A stretch of 64,000 bases of DNA from Streptomyces sp. HUAS 15-9 (GTDB lineage Bacteria > Actinomycetota > Actinomycetes > Streptomycetales > Streptomycetaceae). The notes below the pieces were generated by a model. The model did no database searches. It saw only the letters and a list, made by a program, of their open reading frames with translations, and was not told the origin of the DNA. Location of the stretch: assembly GCF_025642155.1 (NCBI RefSeq), contig NZ_CP106798.1, positions 8,866,001-8,930,000 on the forward strand. The letters run 5' to 3'. Numbering within the stretch: position 1 is the stretch's first letter; each line of letters begins with the position of its first letter. A program made the position numbers and the translations under genes. This document shows, in pieces, positions 53,935 through 62,165 of the stretch.

Positions 53935-54282
53935 ATGGTGCGCGGGGAGCGTGTCGACGGCATCGAGTACGCCCGGCGGGTCAATACCGCCGCTGACCTG
54001 GTCGCGGCGGGGCTGTCCGCCCTTGCCGCCGCGCGTGTGCTGGCCGGCCGGTACGAGGTGTCGGTGCGCCAGGCACGCCGGTATGTGGAGCAGGCCATGG
54101 CTGCAGGCCGCGTCGAAGTCCCCGAAGCGAACGTCGTGTTCACCGTCAAGCTGCCCGGCTCGCTGGCCGAGCGGGCGCGGGCCCATGCCCGCGCGGGTGA
54201 TGCCACCTTGTCGTCTGTGGTGGCGCGGGCCCTGGCGGAGTTCCTTCAGCGGGAGGACCTGGGGAAACGTCCCGGGCCATGA
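53935..54282 (+). CDS. Small DNA-binding protein of the recombinase element
   Basis: 115 residues: MVRGERVDGIEYARRVNTAA, an HTH-like LAAARVLAGRYEVSVRQARR and YVEQAMAAGRVEVPEANVVF, then a ribbon-helix-helix-like C-terminal half (VFTVKLPGSLAERARAHARA, ATLSSVVARALAEFLQRE). It overlaps the next ORF by 4 bases (ATGA), so the three genes are coupled. It probably binds the element ends and either helps or represses the recombinase. Confidence 0.75.
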   Translation: MVRGERVDGIEYARRVNTAADLVAAGLSALAAARVLAGRYEVSVRQARRYVEQAMAAGRVEVPEANVVFTVKLPGSLAERARAHARAGDATLSSVVARALAEFLQREDLGKRPGP

Positions 54283-54527
54283 GCGAGCGGGCACTCGAGC
54301 TGGAGTGTGTCTTCTCCCGTCACACGGACGCGGACCTGTCGGCGGCCTATGCCGTCCTGGTGCCCCCGCGCCGTTCCCGTTTGCGAGCGCCTCGAAGCGA
54401 AGGAGGGCCGCGCGATGACCAGTGCGGCGATCTATGCCAGGGTCTCCTCGGCCCGGCAGAAGAAGGACCAGACGATCGGATCGCAGACCGCGGCCCTGCG
54501 TGCCCACGCCGCCGCGCTGCAACTTGA
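54279..54527 (+). CDS. Short ORF between binding protein and recombinase
   Basis: 82 residues as drawn. The first about 30 residues look natural (MSERALELECVFSRHTDADL, SAAYAVLVPP). The rest overlaps the recombinase start in another frame and is basic. The true stop may differ if a base is wrong. It links the two main genes of the element; the function is unknown. Confidence 0.45.
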   Translation: MSERALELECVFSRHTDADLSAAYAVLVPPRRSRLRAPRSEGGPRDDQCGDLCQGLLGPAEEGPDDRIADRGPACPRRRAAT

Positions 54528-56811
54528 ACTGCCCGAGGAGTGGGTCTTCGAGGACGAGGGACACTCCGGTGCCACCTTGATCCGTCCTGGTCCGGAGCGA
54601 CTGCGGGACCTTGTCGCGCAAGTCGGCGTGGATGTGGTGCTGTGCTATGCGCCGGACCGGCTGGCCCGCAAGTTCGCCTACCAGGCCCTGCTGATTGAGG
54701 AGTTCGCCCGCGCGGGAACCCGTGTGGAGTTCGTCCGCGGGCCGCGTGGTGACAGCCCCGAGGACCAGCTGCTCGTCCAGTTCCAGGGCATGTTCGCCGA
54801 GTACGAGAAGGCCCAGCTCATGGAACGCTACCGGCGCGGCAAGACCTACCGGGCCAAAGCCGGGTCCGTCAACGTCCTGGCCGGCGCCCCGTTCGGCTAC
54901 CGCTACCTGCGCAAATCCCCCGAGTGCGGGGCCTCTTACGAGATCGTCGAGCACGAAGCCGCGCTGGTGGCCGAGCTGTTTCGCCGCTACGCCGACGAGG
55001 GCGCCTCCCTCGCCGACCTGACCCGCTGGCTGAGCGAGTCCGGCACCCTGACCCGCACCGGCAAGACGCGCTGGGACCGCAGCGTCGTCTGGGGCATGCT
55101 CCGCAACCCCGCCTACGCGGGCCGCGCCGTCTTCGGCAAGACCCGGCTCGTCCATGAGCCCCCGTCCCTCAACCGCGTCGCGCGCCTGCAGGGCCGCACC
55201 ACCCCGCGCCCGGTCAAGGCCGTCGACCGCCCCCACGAGGAGTGGATCACCATCCCCGTCCCCGCGATCATCGACCAGCCCGCCTTCGAGCGCGTCGCCC
55301 AACGCCTCGCGGACAACAAGAAGTTCGCCTCCCGCAACAGCAAGGTCCCTTCCCTGCTGCAGGGCATCATCGCCTGCGCGACCTGCGGATACGGCTACTA
55401 CCGCAGCCACACCACGACGAGTGCCAACAACAAGATCTACTACTACCGGTGCCTGGGCTCCGACGATTACCGCTACGAAGGCGGCCGCATCTGCGCCAGC
55501 AAGCCGGTCCGCGCCGACCTCCTCGACGCCCTCGTCTGGGACCACATCACCGCCCTGCTCGCCGACCCGCACCTGATCCGGACCGAGATCGACCAGCGCC
55601 TCGAACGCGCCCGCACCTCGGACCCGGCCACCCGCCAACGCGCCCGGACCGAACTCGCCCTGTCCAAAGCGAACATGGCGATCACCCGGATGATCGAAGC
55701 CTTCCAGGAACAGCTGATCACCATCGACGAACTCCGCGCCTGGATGCCCGACCTGCGCGCCCGCGAGGCCGGCCTGCGCAGCCAGCTCGACGCACTCGAC
55801 TCCCAGCTCGCCGACCGCGACGCCTACCTCCAACTCGCCGCCAGCCTCGAAGGCTTCCTCGCCCAGCTCCGCAGCAACGCCGCGGTGGCCGGGGTGTCCC
55901 AGCGCCAGCGCGTGTTGCGCCTGCTGGTCCAGGACATCCTCATCGGCCCCGAAAAGATCACCATCCGGCACCGCATCCCGGTCAGGAAGAAGACCACCCA
56001 GAGCGACCAGAGCCACGACGCCGCCGACACCGAGGGTGACATGCGCCCGAGTTATCCATTGTGTTGGGGGCGTGACCACCCCGCCTTGTGGAGTCCCCTC
56101 CTCGGTCGGGGTGAGCTGTTCCCGCTCGACCACGCCCGCCTTCAGCCACTGCCTGATCTGTTCCCGCGCGGGGAACGTGCCGAGCTGGCGGAGAAGGTGC
56201 CCATGGTCGATGCGGTCGAACGCCGCTGCCAGGTCCGCGTCGAGAATCCACCGGCGGTGCGGGTTCTTGCCCCCGACCGCATTGAAGATCGCCTCGATGG
56301 CGTCGTGGCAGCCACGGCCGGGCCGAAAGCCGTACGACTTCGGCTCGAACCGTGCCTCCCACTCGGGTTCCAGCGCGTTGAGGGCCCGCGCCTGGAGAGC
56401 GCGATCAACGATCACCGGAATGCCGAGCGGGCGCTGTTTCTTCCCTCCTGCCTTGGGGATATACACCCGCCTGACCGGCCGGGACTTCCAGGAACCGGAG
56501 GATCGCTGCATCCAGTCAGCCAGTTCGGCCTTGCCCTGGGGCAGCAGCACCACCTTCCCGTCGATCCCGGCGGTCGTGCGGCCAGCGTTGATCTCCGTGA
56601 CCCGGCGCACGCTGAGCAGCGTGTTGGCACGGGAGCGGAGCATCAGCTTCTGCAGATTGCGGACCCTTTTCAGGTCCCCTGCCTGCGATGCCGTGAAGAT
56701 GCGCTGCCGAAGTCGCCGTACGTCGTCCTCAGCCTGCTGCCAGTCGACGGCCAGCCAGTCGGTGATCTCGTCCTCGGGTCCGTTCACCGCGGCCGTGGCC
56801 ACGGCGTCTAA
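54415..56811 (+). CDS. Large serine recombinase, reading through the element end
   Basis: 798 residues from ATG 54415 (GGAGG 8 bases upstream). The catalytic domain begins AAIYARVSSARQKKDQTIGS with the nucleophilic Ser in ARVS and has VLCYAPDRLARKFAYQALLI. The recombinase domain is GAPFGYRYLRK, LTRTGKTRWDRSVVWGMLRN. The zinc-ribbon domain is CATCGYGYYRS with YYYRCLGSD and CASKPV. A coiled-coil segment lies near residue 430. At about residue 545 the frame crosses the element's terminal repeat and continues 250 codons through the antisense of the intron gene. The natural stop is missing, so the C-terminus is an accidental extension. Confidence 0.85.
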   Translation: MTSAAIYARVSSARQKKDQTIGSQTAALRAHAAALQLELPEEWVFEDEGHSGATLIRPGPERLRDLVAQVGVDVVLCYAPDRLARKFAYQALLIEEFARAGTRVEFVRGPRGDSPEDQLLVQFQGMFAEYEKAQLMERYRRGKTYRAKAGSVNVLAGAPFGYRYLRKSPECGASYEIVEHEAALVAELFRRYADEGASLADLTRWLSESGTLTRTGKTRWDRSVVWGMLRNPAYAGRAVFGKTRLVHEPPSLNRVARLQGRTTPRPVKAVDRPHEEWITIPVPAIIDQPAFERVAQRLADNKKFASRNSKVPSLLQGIIACATCGYGYYRSHTTTSANNKIYYYRCLGSDDYRYEGGRICASKPVRADLLDALVWDHITALLADPHLIRTEIDQRLERARTSDPATRQRARTELALSKANMAITRMIEAFQEQLITIDELRAWMPDLRAREAGLRSQLDALDSQLADRDAYLQLAASLEGFLAQLRSNAAVAGVSQRQRVLRLLVQDILIGPEKITIRHRIPVRKKTTQSDQSHDAADTEGDMRPSYPLCWGRDHPALWSPLLGRGELFPLDHARLQPLPDLFPRGERAELAEKVPMVDAVERRCQVRVENPPAVRVLAPDRIEDRLDGVVAATAGPKAVRLRLEPCLPLGFQRVEGPRLESAINDHRNAERALFLPSCLGDIHPPDRPGLPGTGGSLHPVSQFGLALGQQHHLPVDPGGRAASVDLRDPAHAEQRVGTGAEHQLLQIADPFQVPCLRCREDALPKSPYVVLSLLPVDGQPVGDLVLGSVHRGRGHGV

Positions 56812-58115
56812 CTTGTCCCTTGGTTCCGGTGCTTCGAGCATCTGGTCTCCACAGACTCACCTGGCCCACGTCGGTACCCTTTCGGGTTCGGGCATGTGCC
56901 CGTATCCGGCCGGTTATGCGGGGCGATCGGCGGAGGGCCGAACATGTTGCCCCGTCTTCCCGCTGCCTTTCGGCCGCCGGCGTTTGCTTCTTGGGCCATC
57001 CTGTTCCCGCCCGGGGACTGGGCCTTGCTCGCGGTCGGCTCACCGCCCGGTCGCCCGGGCGGACCCCGTCGGGGTTTGCACGTTCCACACAGTTGAGACG
57101 CGACCGGGGTGGGCGCCCCCTATACCCCGGGGACGGCGGTGTCCTCCCGGTCGGCGGCAACCTGTCCGACCGGCACCTGCCGCTTCTCAGCGGCCAGTCC
57201 CTGCACTCCGCTGGAGACTTCCGTCTGGCGGAGCCCAAACGTGACGAGGCATCATCAGGGGTTCACTCGCGTTCACCCGTCCGGTCTTCCCCTTGCCTGT
57301 GGCCCCCGGACGGATCGGGGACCCTTGGGCGTCTTCTTCGAGCTCCGCACCCCACCGTTGCCAGTGACGCACGTCGAAGCGGGGACGGGCCTTGGACACT
57401 GGCCCGGATCTACACCCTCGACATCGGTCAACCCTCCGATCGATGTGATCACTCAAACTGTGCGACCTCGTGTCGCACGCTGCCCGCGTTCCCGGGCCGG
57501 AGCAGGGCGGCAACCGGCTCCCCGGGTCCGCCCCGGCCGTGGTCGACGAACCCCATCAGCGGATGGTGGCCGAAGGTCTTCTTCCAGGTCGCGGCCGCAT
57601 CCTGCTTCTCGGAATGCGCGATCACGAGCACTCCGTCCAGGTCCACGACCACCTGCCCGGCGGCGTCCGGCGCAGCCTCACCGGCCAACGTCCATACATC
57701 TTCGCGGACTTGAGCGCGGTCCCTGCCGCAGCGCGGCCAGCGCACGCTTCCCGCCCGCTGCCAGTGTGTCGACCAGCCAGGACACCGCCGGATCGGAGGC
57801 CACCGGCCCGAACACCGACGGCTCGGCCCGCAGCATGCCCACGTCCGCCAGACAGTCCCCGCCCAGCGCGATCGCGAGCGCCACATCCAGCAGAACCTTG
57901 CCCGGATCATGCACCGCCCGCGGCCTGCGTCACGGCGCCAACGCCGCCGATATCGCCCTGTCCAGGCCGGTCTTGCGGATCGTCTCCACCAGCAGCACAC
58001 CACCGGCCTGGGAGACCACCCCGCGACCACCGCCCTCGACACGGACACGCGGGTACAACCCGATAGTCTTCTTCACCTGGAGAGTGCTTCTTTCATGTGA
58101 CGACCTGGACCCTAG

Positions 58116-59557
58116 TAGGGCTTGGTCATCTTGCTATCGGTGCGGGTATGTCGCGGCGGCAGGTGGGGCAGGCGCCGGTCCAGAGGGCGAGGAGTGTCTG
58201 CAGTTCTCGGACGATCTGGTAGAGGCTCAGGCCGCCGCTGTGTCTTTTGGGGTGCGAGCCATGCGCCTGAGGGTGCAGAAGGCATGGGCGGCGGATACGA
58301 GGGTGACATGGTGGTGCCAGCCGCCCCAGGTGCGGCCTTCGAAGTGGGCAAGTCCCAGGGCCTGTTTCATCTCCCGGTAGTCGTGCTCGATGCGCCAGCG
58401 CAGCTTGGTCAGCCGCACCAGGGTGGCCAGTGGCATGCCGGAGGGCAGGCTGGACAGCCAGAACTGCACCGGCTCGCTCTCGGTGGCGGGCCATTCGGCC
58501 AGCAGCCAGCGTTCAGGCAGCTCGGGAGCGTCCGTGGTCTTGCGTAGGCCCCGTCCGGCGGGCCGGACCCTGAGGGCGACGAACCGCGAGTACATGCGCT
58601 TGAAGCCGTTTCGGCCCGTGCCCGGCCGGGAGCCTACCCGCCAGGAAACCGGCCGTGCAGCCGCCCGGCCGGCCGCGATGACCAGGTCTTTCACCGTCTG
58701 CGCAGGGTCGGGGTACTGCGCTTTCGGTGGCCGGCCGGTGCCCGCGTAGGGGGGCTGGACGGGCCGGGCGTCGGCCGGATGGGCGGTGTGGCGGCAGGAG
58801 ATCCCGACCGCATAGGGCAGGCTGCGTTCCTCCAGCCCCAGACGGAAGGCGGCGGCATCGCCGTATCCGGCATCCGCCACGACCAAGGGGACATCGACGC
58901 CCCACGACCGGGTTTCGTCGATCATGTCCAGGGCCAGCTGCCGCTTCTCCACATGCCCCACCTGGGCGGGGATGCCGCAACGGCCGCGGCGGGCGACCTT
59001 GGCCGCATCCGCCTGTCCAGAGGCCGGATCCCATGAAGCGGGCACGAACAGCCGCCAGTTCACTGCGGCCGAGGCCTGCTCACGGGCCAGGTGCAGCGAC
59101 ACTCCCACCTGGCAGTTGGTGACCTTGCCCGCGGTGCCGGTGTACTGCCGCGACACACACGCGGACGCGTCCCCGTCCTTGAGGAAGCCGGTGTCGTCAA
59201 CGATCAGCGCCTCCGGACCGATCGCCTCGTGCATCCTCCAGGCCAGCCGGGCCCGCACATGGGCCGCATCCCACGGGCTGGAGGTGATGAAGTGCGCCAG
59301 CGCCTGCCGGTTGCCGTCCTCGCCGAGGCGGGCTGCCATCGGCTCCACCGACTTACGCCGCCCGTCCAGCAGCAGCCCTCGCACATACGCCTGTCCCCAC
59401 CGCCGCTGGTCCGCACGGAAGAACCCGTCGAACAACTCCGCCGCGAACGCCTCCAGGTCCCCCCGGGCCTCGGTCATCTCCTCAGGTGTCACACCACGAC
59501 AACGCCACCCACGAGGCAACAGACACGCCACTCAGGAGTGAAGATGACCAAGCCCTA
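58116..59557 (-). mobile_element. IS701-family element, complete
   Basis: 1442 bp. Terminal repeats are TAGGGCTTGGTCATCTT at the left and AAGATGACCAAGCCCTA at the right, 17 bp perfect. CTAG flanks both ends (58112-58115 and 59558-59561) as the target duplication. It contains one transposase on the minus strand. A solo copy of the same end lies at 10909-11003. Confidence 0.92.
58227..59492 (-). CDS. IS701-family DDE transposase, intact
   Basis: 421 residues from GTG 59492 (VTPEEMTEARGDLEAFAAEL); an ATG at 59531 is also in frame. The IS4-like DDE fold has EALIVDDTGFLKDGDASACV with the first Asp, VDVPLVVADAGYGDAAAFRL with the second and LTKLRWRIEHDYREMKQALG with the Glu (YREMK motif). It ends MARTPKDTAAA. 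The gene is complete within matched terminal repeats, so the element may still move. Confidence 0.92.
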   Translation of the reverse strand: MTPEEMTEARGDLEAFAAELFDGFFRADQRRWGQAYVRGLLLDGRRKSVEPMAARLGEDGNRQALAHFITSSPWDAAHVRARLAWRMHEAIGPEALIVDDTGFLKDGDASACVSRQYTGTAGKVTNCQVGVSLHLAREQASAAVNWRLFVPASWDPASGQADAAKVARRGRCGIPAQVGHVEKRQLALDMIDETRSWGVDVPLVVADAGYGDAAAFRLGLEERSLPYAVGISCRHTAHPADARPVQPPYAGTGRPPKAQYPDPAQTVKDLVIAAGRAAARPVSWRVGSRPGTGRNGFKRMYSRFVALRVRPAGRGLRKTTDAPELPERWLLAEWPATESEPVQFWLSSLPSGMPLATLVRLTKLRWRIEHDYREMKQALGLAHFEGRTWGGWHHHVTLVSAAHAFCTLRRMARTPKDTAAA

Positions 59558-59751
59558 CTAGGCCGTGTATCGAAAACGCTGTTCGCGGTGCTCATCGGTG
59601 GCTGCGGGCAGTGCTGGATGCACGAGCTGGGGGCCGTAGGCGCCACCTCTCCAGTCGCAGAGTTGAACACGTTCAACGAGTCTGACAAGGTATCTCTCCA
59701 CGGCCCACTCCTATCGGTTGACGGATGTGGGCTGAGGGTGGGAGGCCCAGG

Positions 59752-60261
59752 ATGGCGGGTGGAAGCAGGCTGCGTGCGTGGGGGGCCGCTCTCGGTGGCT
59801 TGATGGTGGTTTTGACTGCTCTGACTGCGTGCGCCGGCCCCTATCAGTACTACGCGGGAACAGGGATCCACGACACCACGGCGGCCGAAGTCGCTGGGGG
59901 CTGGGAAAACGTCGAGGGGACCCGCGTGGCGCTCCGCAAAGACGGAACAGCTCTTTTCGAAAGGCTCGACGGGCAGGACTTCGACTTCGAGGACGGCTGG
60001 CGCCTCTCCGGTACGGGAACGTGGCAACTGACTGACGGCGACGGCGGACAGGTCGTCCGACTCGCGCTGACAGCCCGGACCCGAGTGGAGAGCCGTTCCC
60101 CCGCAACGGCCATTGACACCTCGACTCCTGAACCCCCATCGACATACGCGTGGTCCTTCTATGTGGACCGCGATCAGCACGACGAGTTGAAGCTGTTCTT
60201 CTTCTACGGCGATCCCGACATCGGGAACACATACGTGATGACGCGTGAGACAGGGTCATAG
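59752..60261 (+). CDS. Putative lipoprotein
   Basis: 169 residues from ATG 59752 (GGGAGG 6 bases upstream; an upstream ATG at 59725 is less likely). The signal peptide [13 protein letters not shown] has the lipobox LTAC. The mature part is beta-rich ([60 protein letters not shown]). It resembles lipocalin-like or similar extracellular domains, but no family is certain. It ends in an IS5 fragment on the other strand. Confidence 0.8.
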   Translation: MAGGSRLRAWGAALGGLMVVLTALTACAGPYQYYAGTGIHDTTAAEVAGGWENVEGTRVALRKDGTALFERLDGQDFDFEDGWRLSGTGTWQLTDGDGGQVVRLALTARTRVESRSPATAIDTSTPEPPSTYAWSFYVDRDQHDELKLFFFYGDPDIGNTYVMTRETGS

Positions 60262-60408
60262 CCATTCGTTGATCGCTGCGACCAGCACGGTCGCCTCGTA
60301 GCGGACCGCGAGCTTGTCGTAGCGCGTGGCGACAGCGCGGTTCCTCTTGAGGCGGTTGATCCCGCACTCGACCGCATGGCGCTCGCGGTAGTCGACCGGG
60401 TCGAAGGG
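60256..60408 (-). pseudogene. IS5-family transposase C-terminal fragment
   Basis: Minus strand: [20 protein letters not shown], then [20 protein letters not shown]. The catalytic Glu helix ([12 protein letters not shown]) is typical of IS5-family DDE transposases. Only the last 50 residues remain. Its stop overlaps the stop of the lipoprotein gene on the other strand. Confidence 0.85.
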
Positions 60409-60671
60409 TCATGTCCCTCGTCGTGGTGTTGGGGATCAACTGGGGGGCGTATTCGGGGTGTTGGGTAGTGCGGGGGTGCTTTCGGGGAGTTCGCGGTAGA
60501 TCTCGCCCATGCTGCCTTCGGGGAGGTAGCGGCGGGGAAAGGCGATCCATTCGTCGTGCATCTCGAAGAGCACGGCGGTGACCAGCCGGATGAGCGCGTC
60601 GTCGTTGGGGAAGACCTGAACGACGTCGATCCTGCGCTTGATCTCCCGGTTCACTCGCTCCAGCGGGTTGG

Positions 60672-62165
60672 TACCCGGTATGAAAGTACTGGGCGCCGCT
60701 TGCCTGGTGACCGGGCCGGGTTCACGGCCGTACGGTGCAAGCGCCGGGACAGGGGCGTCTGGGGGAACCAGTATGGGCAGGCCGGTCTCAATCGATGGGC
60801 TGCGAGCCCGCGTTAGTAGTTGGCCGCCCCTGCGACTTTCCTGGCTGCGCCGTGAGCGCGAATCCGTAGGTGTCGTTCTGCCCGGCGGTCCCCGCACGAG
60901 GTCGAGAGGAAAGGGCGATGGGACGCTGCATCGGGATGGACATCCATCGCGACTTCGCTCAGGTCGCGGTGGTGGAGAACGGGCTGCTGAGGGACGAGGG
61001 CCGGCTGGACTGCCGCCCGCGGCAGCTTCGGGAGTGGGCGCAGTCGCTGCGCCCTGACGACGAGATCGCCCTGGAGGCGACCGCGAACTCGGCGGCGATA
61101 GCGGTATTGCTGGAGCAGCATGTCGCCCGCGTGGTGATCTCCAATCCGGTCAAGACCCGGGCGATCGCCGAGGCGAAGGTCAAGACGGACAAGGTGGACG
61201 CGCGGATCCTGGCGCAGCTGCTGGCCGCGGACTTCCTGCCGGGCACCTGGCTGCCGGATGAGCGCACCCGGATGCTGCGCAGGGTCACCATGCGGCGCGC
61301 GCATCTCGTGCGCCAGTGCACCCGCGCGAAGAACCAGATCCACGCTGTGCTCCACCGCAACCTGCTGCCCCGCCCGCCGGTCTCCGACCTGTTCGGGCGG
61401 GCCGGCCGGGCCTGGCTGGCCACGCAGCCACTGCCCGCCGACGAACAGCACACGGTGCAGGCGCTGCTGCGACAGTTGGACTTCTAGCAGGACGAACTCG
61501 CCGCTGTCGAGCGGGAACTGGCCGCCGATGCACTCGGCGACCCGATCGTGCGGCACCTGATGACGATCCCGGGAGTCGACGCGATCACCGGGATCACGCT
61601 GCTGGCCGCGGTCGGCGACTTCACTCGCTTCCCCAGTGCTGACCAGCTGGTCTCGTACTTCGGTCTCAACCCGAAGGTCCGCCAGTCCGGTGGGCTGCCC
61701 GCCCAGCACGGCCGCATCACCAAGGCCGGACGGGCCCAGGCCCGCGCGGTGCTGGTGGAGGCGGCGTTCGCCGCTGCCCGCAGCCCTGGACCGCTGCGCG
61801 CTTTCTACCAGCGCATCGCCGCCCGCCGCGGCACCCAGATCGCCCTGGTCGCCGTCGCCCGGAAACTGACTGTCCTGTCCTGGCACTTGGTCACCAAGGA
61901 CCAGGACTACGCCTTCGCCCGGCCCAGCCTGGTGGCCTACAAGCAGCGCAAACTCGAGCTGACCGCGGGACGGCCCACCGCCCACGGCAACCGCCGCGGC
62001 CCGGGCTACGCCTACAACAAGAAGGACCTCCGCGCCCAGGAACGAGCGATCGCCGAGCAGGCCGAACACGCCTATCAAGTGCTGATCTCCCACTGGCAGC
62101 CCGCCCCGACCCACAACGGCACGAAACTCCCGGCTATCCCCGGCCAGCCTTGACGATTTCATCCG
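60672..62165 (+). mobile_element. IS110-C inserted in IS256
   Basis: About 1.49 kb, with edges set by rejoining the IS256 transposase; one or two bases are ambiguous. No inverted repeats or target duplication, as usual for the family. It contains about 245 bp of leader (60672-60917, a bridge-RNA candidate) and one transposase gene. It lies on the strand opposite to the host transposase. Confidence 0.8.
60918..62153 (+). pseudogene. IS110-C transposase with in-frame amber stop
   Basis: ATG 60918 with GAGAGGAAAGG upstream. The DEDD domain is [31 protein letters not shown] and VKTDKVDARILAQLLAADFL. At codon 190 (61485-61487) a TAG interrupts …LLRQLDF; the frame then continues QDELAAVERELAADALGDPI, the HhH region MTIPGVDAITGITLLAAVGD and the C-terminal HGRITKAGRAQARAVLVEAA to 62153. 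Full length would be 411 residues. The stop is a nonsense mutation or error in an otherwise intact gene (CAG or GAG to TAG). Confidence 0.88.

Larger units (their letters stand above)
53821..56076 (+). mobile_element. Serine-recombinase transposon with terminal inverted repeats
   Basis: 2256 bp. The terminal repeats read CACGCCCCCAACACAATGG at 53818-53836 and its complement at 56056-56074, 19 bp perfect including three bases of the flank. CAC is present at both edges, so a 3-bp target duplication is possible. It carries three plus-strand genes: a DNA-binding protein, a short ORF and a large serine recombinase. No other cargo. It sits in the antisense of the intron reverse transcriptase, between motif-4 codons. 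Confidence 0.8.
52774..56841 (-). pseudogene. Group II intron reverse transcriptase/maturase, interrupted
   Basis: ATG 56841 with GGAG upstream. N-terminal RT part: QKLMLRSRANTLLSVRRVTE, INAGRTTAGIDGKVV, PKSYGFRPGRGCHDAIEAIF and EGTPQGGV (RT motif 4). A 2.26 kb element interrupts exactly there. The C-terminal part resumes ASPTLLNVALHGLEEAAGVR, has the catalytic YADD in PVVIRYADDLVALC, then maturase domain X and a C-terminal Cys/His endonuclease-like region (CPGCGTLLLHAD, ARCLMHAHCARR). The frame happens to stay open through the insertion, giving a 1355-codon ORF. The repaired protein would be about 600 residues, normal for the family. Confidence 0.85.
52700..57478 (-). mobile_element. Group II intron (with serine-recombinase element inside)
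   Basis: The 5' end (57478) begins GTGCGACACGAGG, matching the GUGYG consensus of bacterial group II introns. The 3' end (52700) is ...CTACCCGAC just before the exon AATGCC. Domain V is clear at 52741-52775, and 56842-57478 is a roughly 640-nt structured 5' region with no gene (domains I-IV start). Exons rejoin in frame in the IS1380 transposase. The total is 4779 bp, or about 2.5 kb without the inserted serine-recombinase element. It should move by retrohoming with its reverse transcriptase. Confidence 0.9.
52440..58076 (-). pseudogene. IS1380-family transposase interrupted by a group II intron
   Basis: N-terminal part (GTG 58076 to 57479): VLLVETIRKTGLDRAI, then KVLLDVALAIALGGDCLADV, a frameshift near 57715, AAGQVVVDLDGVLVIAHSEK and MGFVDHGRGG, GEPVAALLRPGNAGS. 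C-terminal part (52699 downward): NAAADHIEASRLALKQLPKK, TLIRTDSGGGTYEFLNWLSA, then cut near 52440. Joined as …GNAGS-NAAADH… they give a normal DDE transposase. The intron sits precisely between the Ser and Asn codons. The missing C-terminus is replaced by an IS110 fragment. Confidence 0.85.

Noticed and set aside
52774..56841. A single 1355-residue protein
   Set aside because: The middle 750 codons are antisense to a well-supported serine recombinase and lie exactly between terminal inverted repeats; RT homology exists only on both sides.
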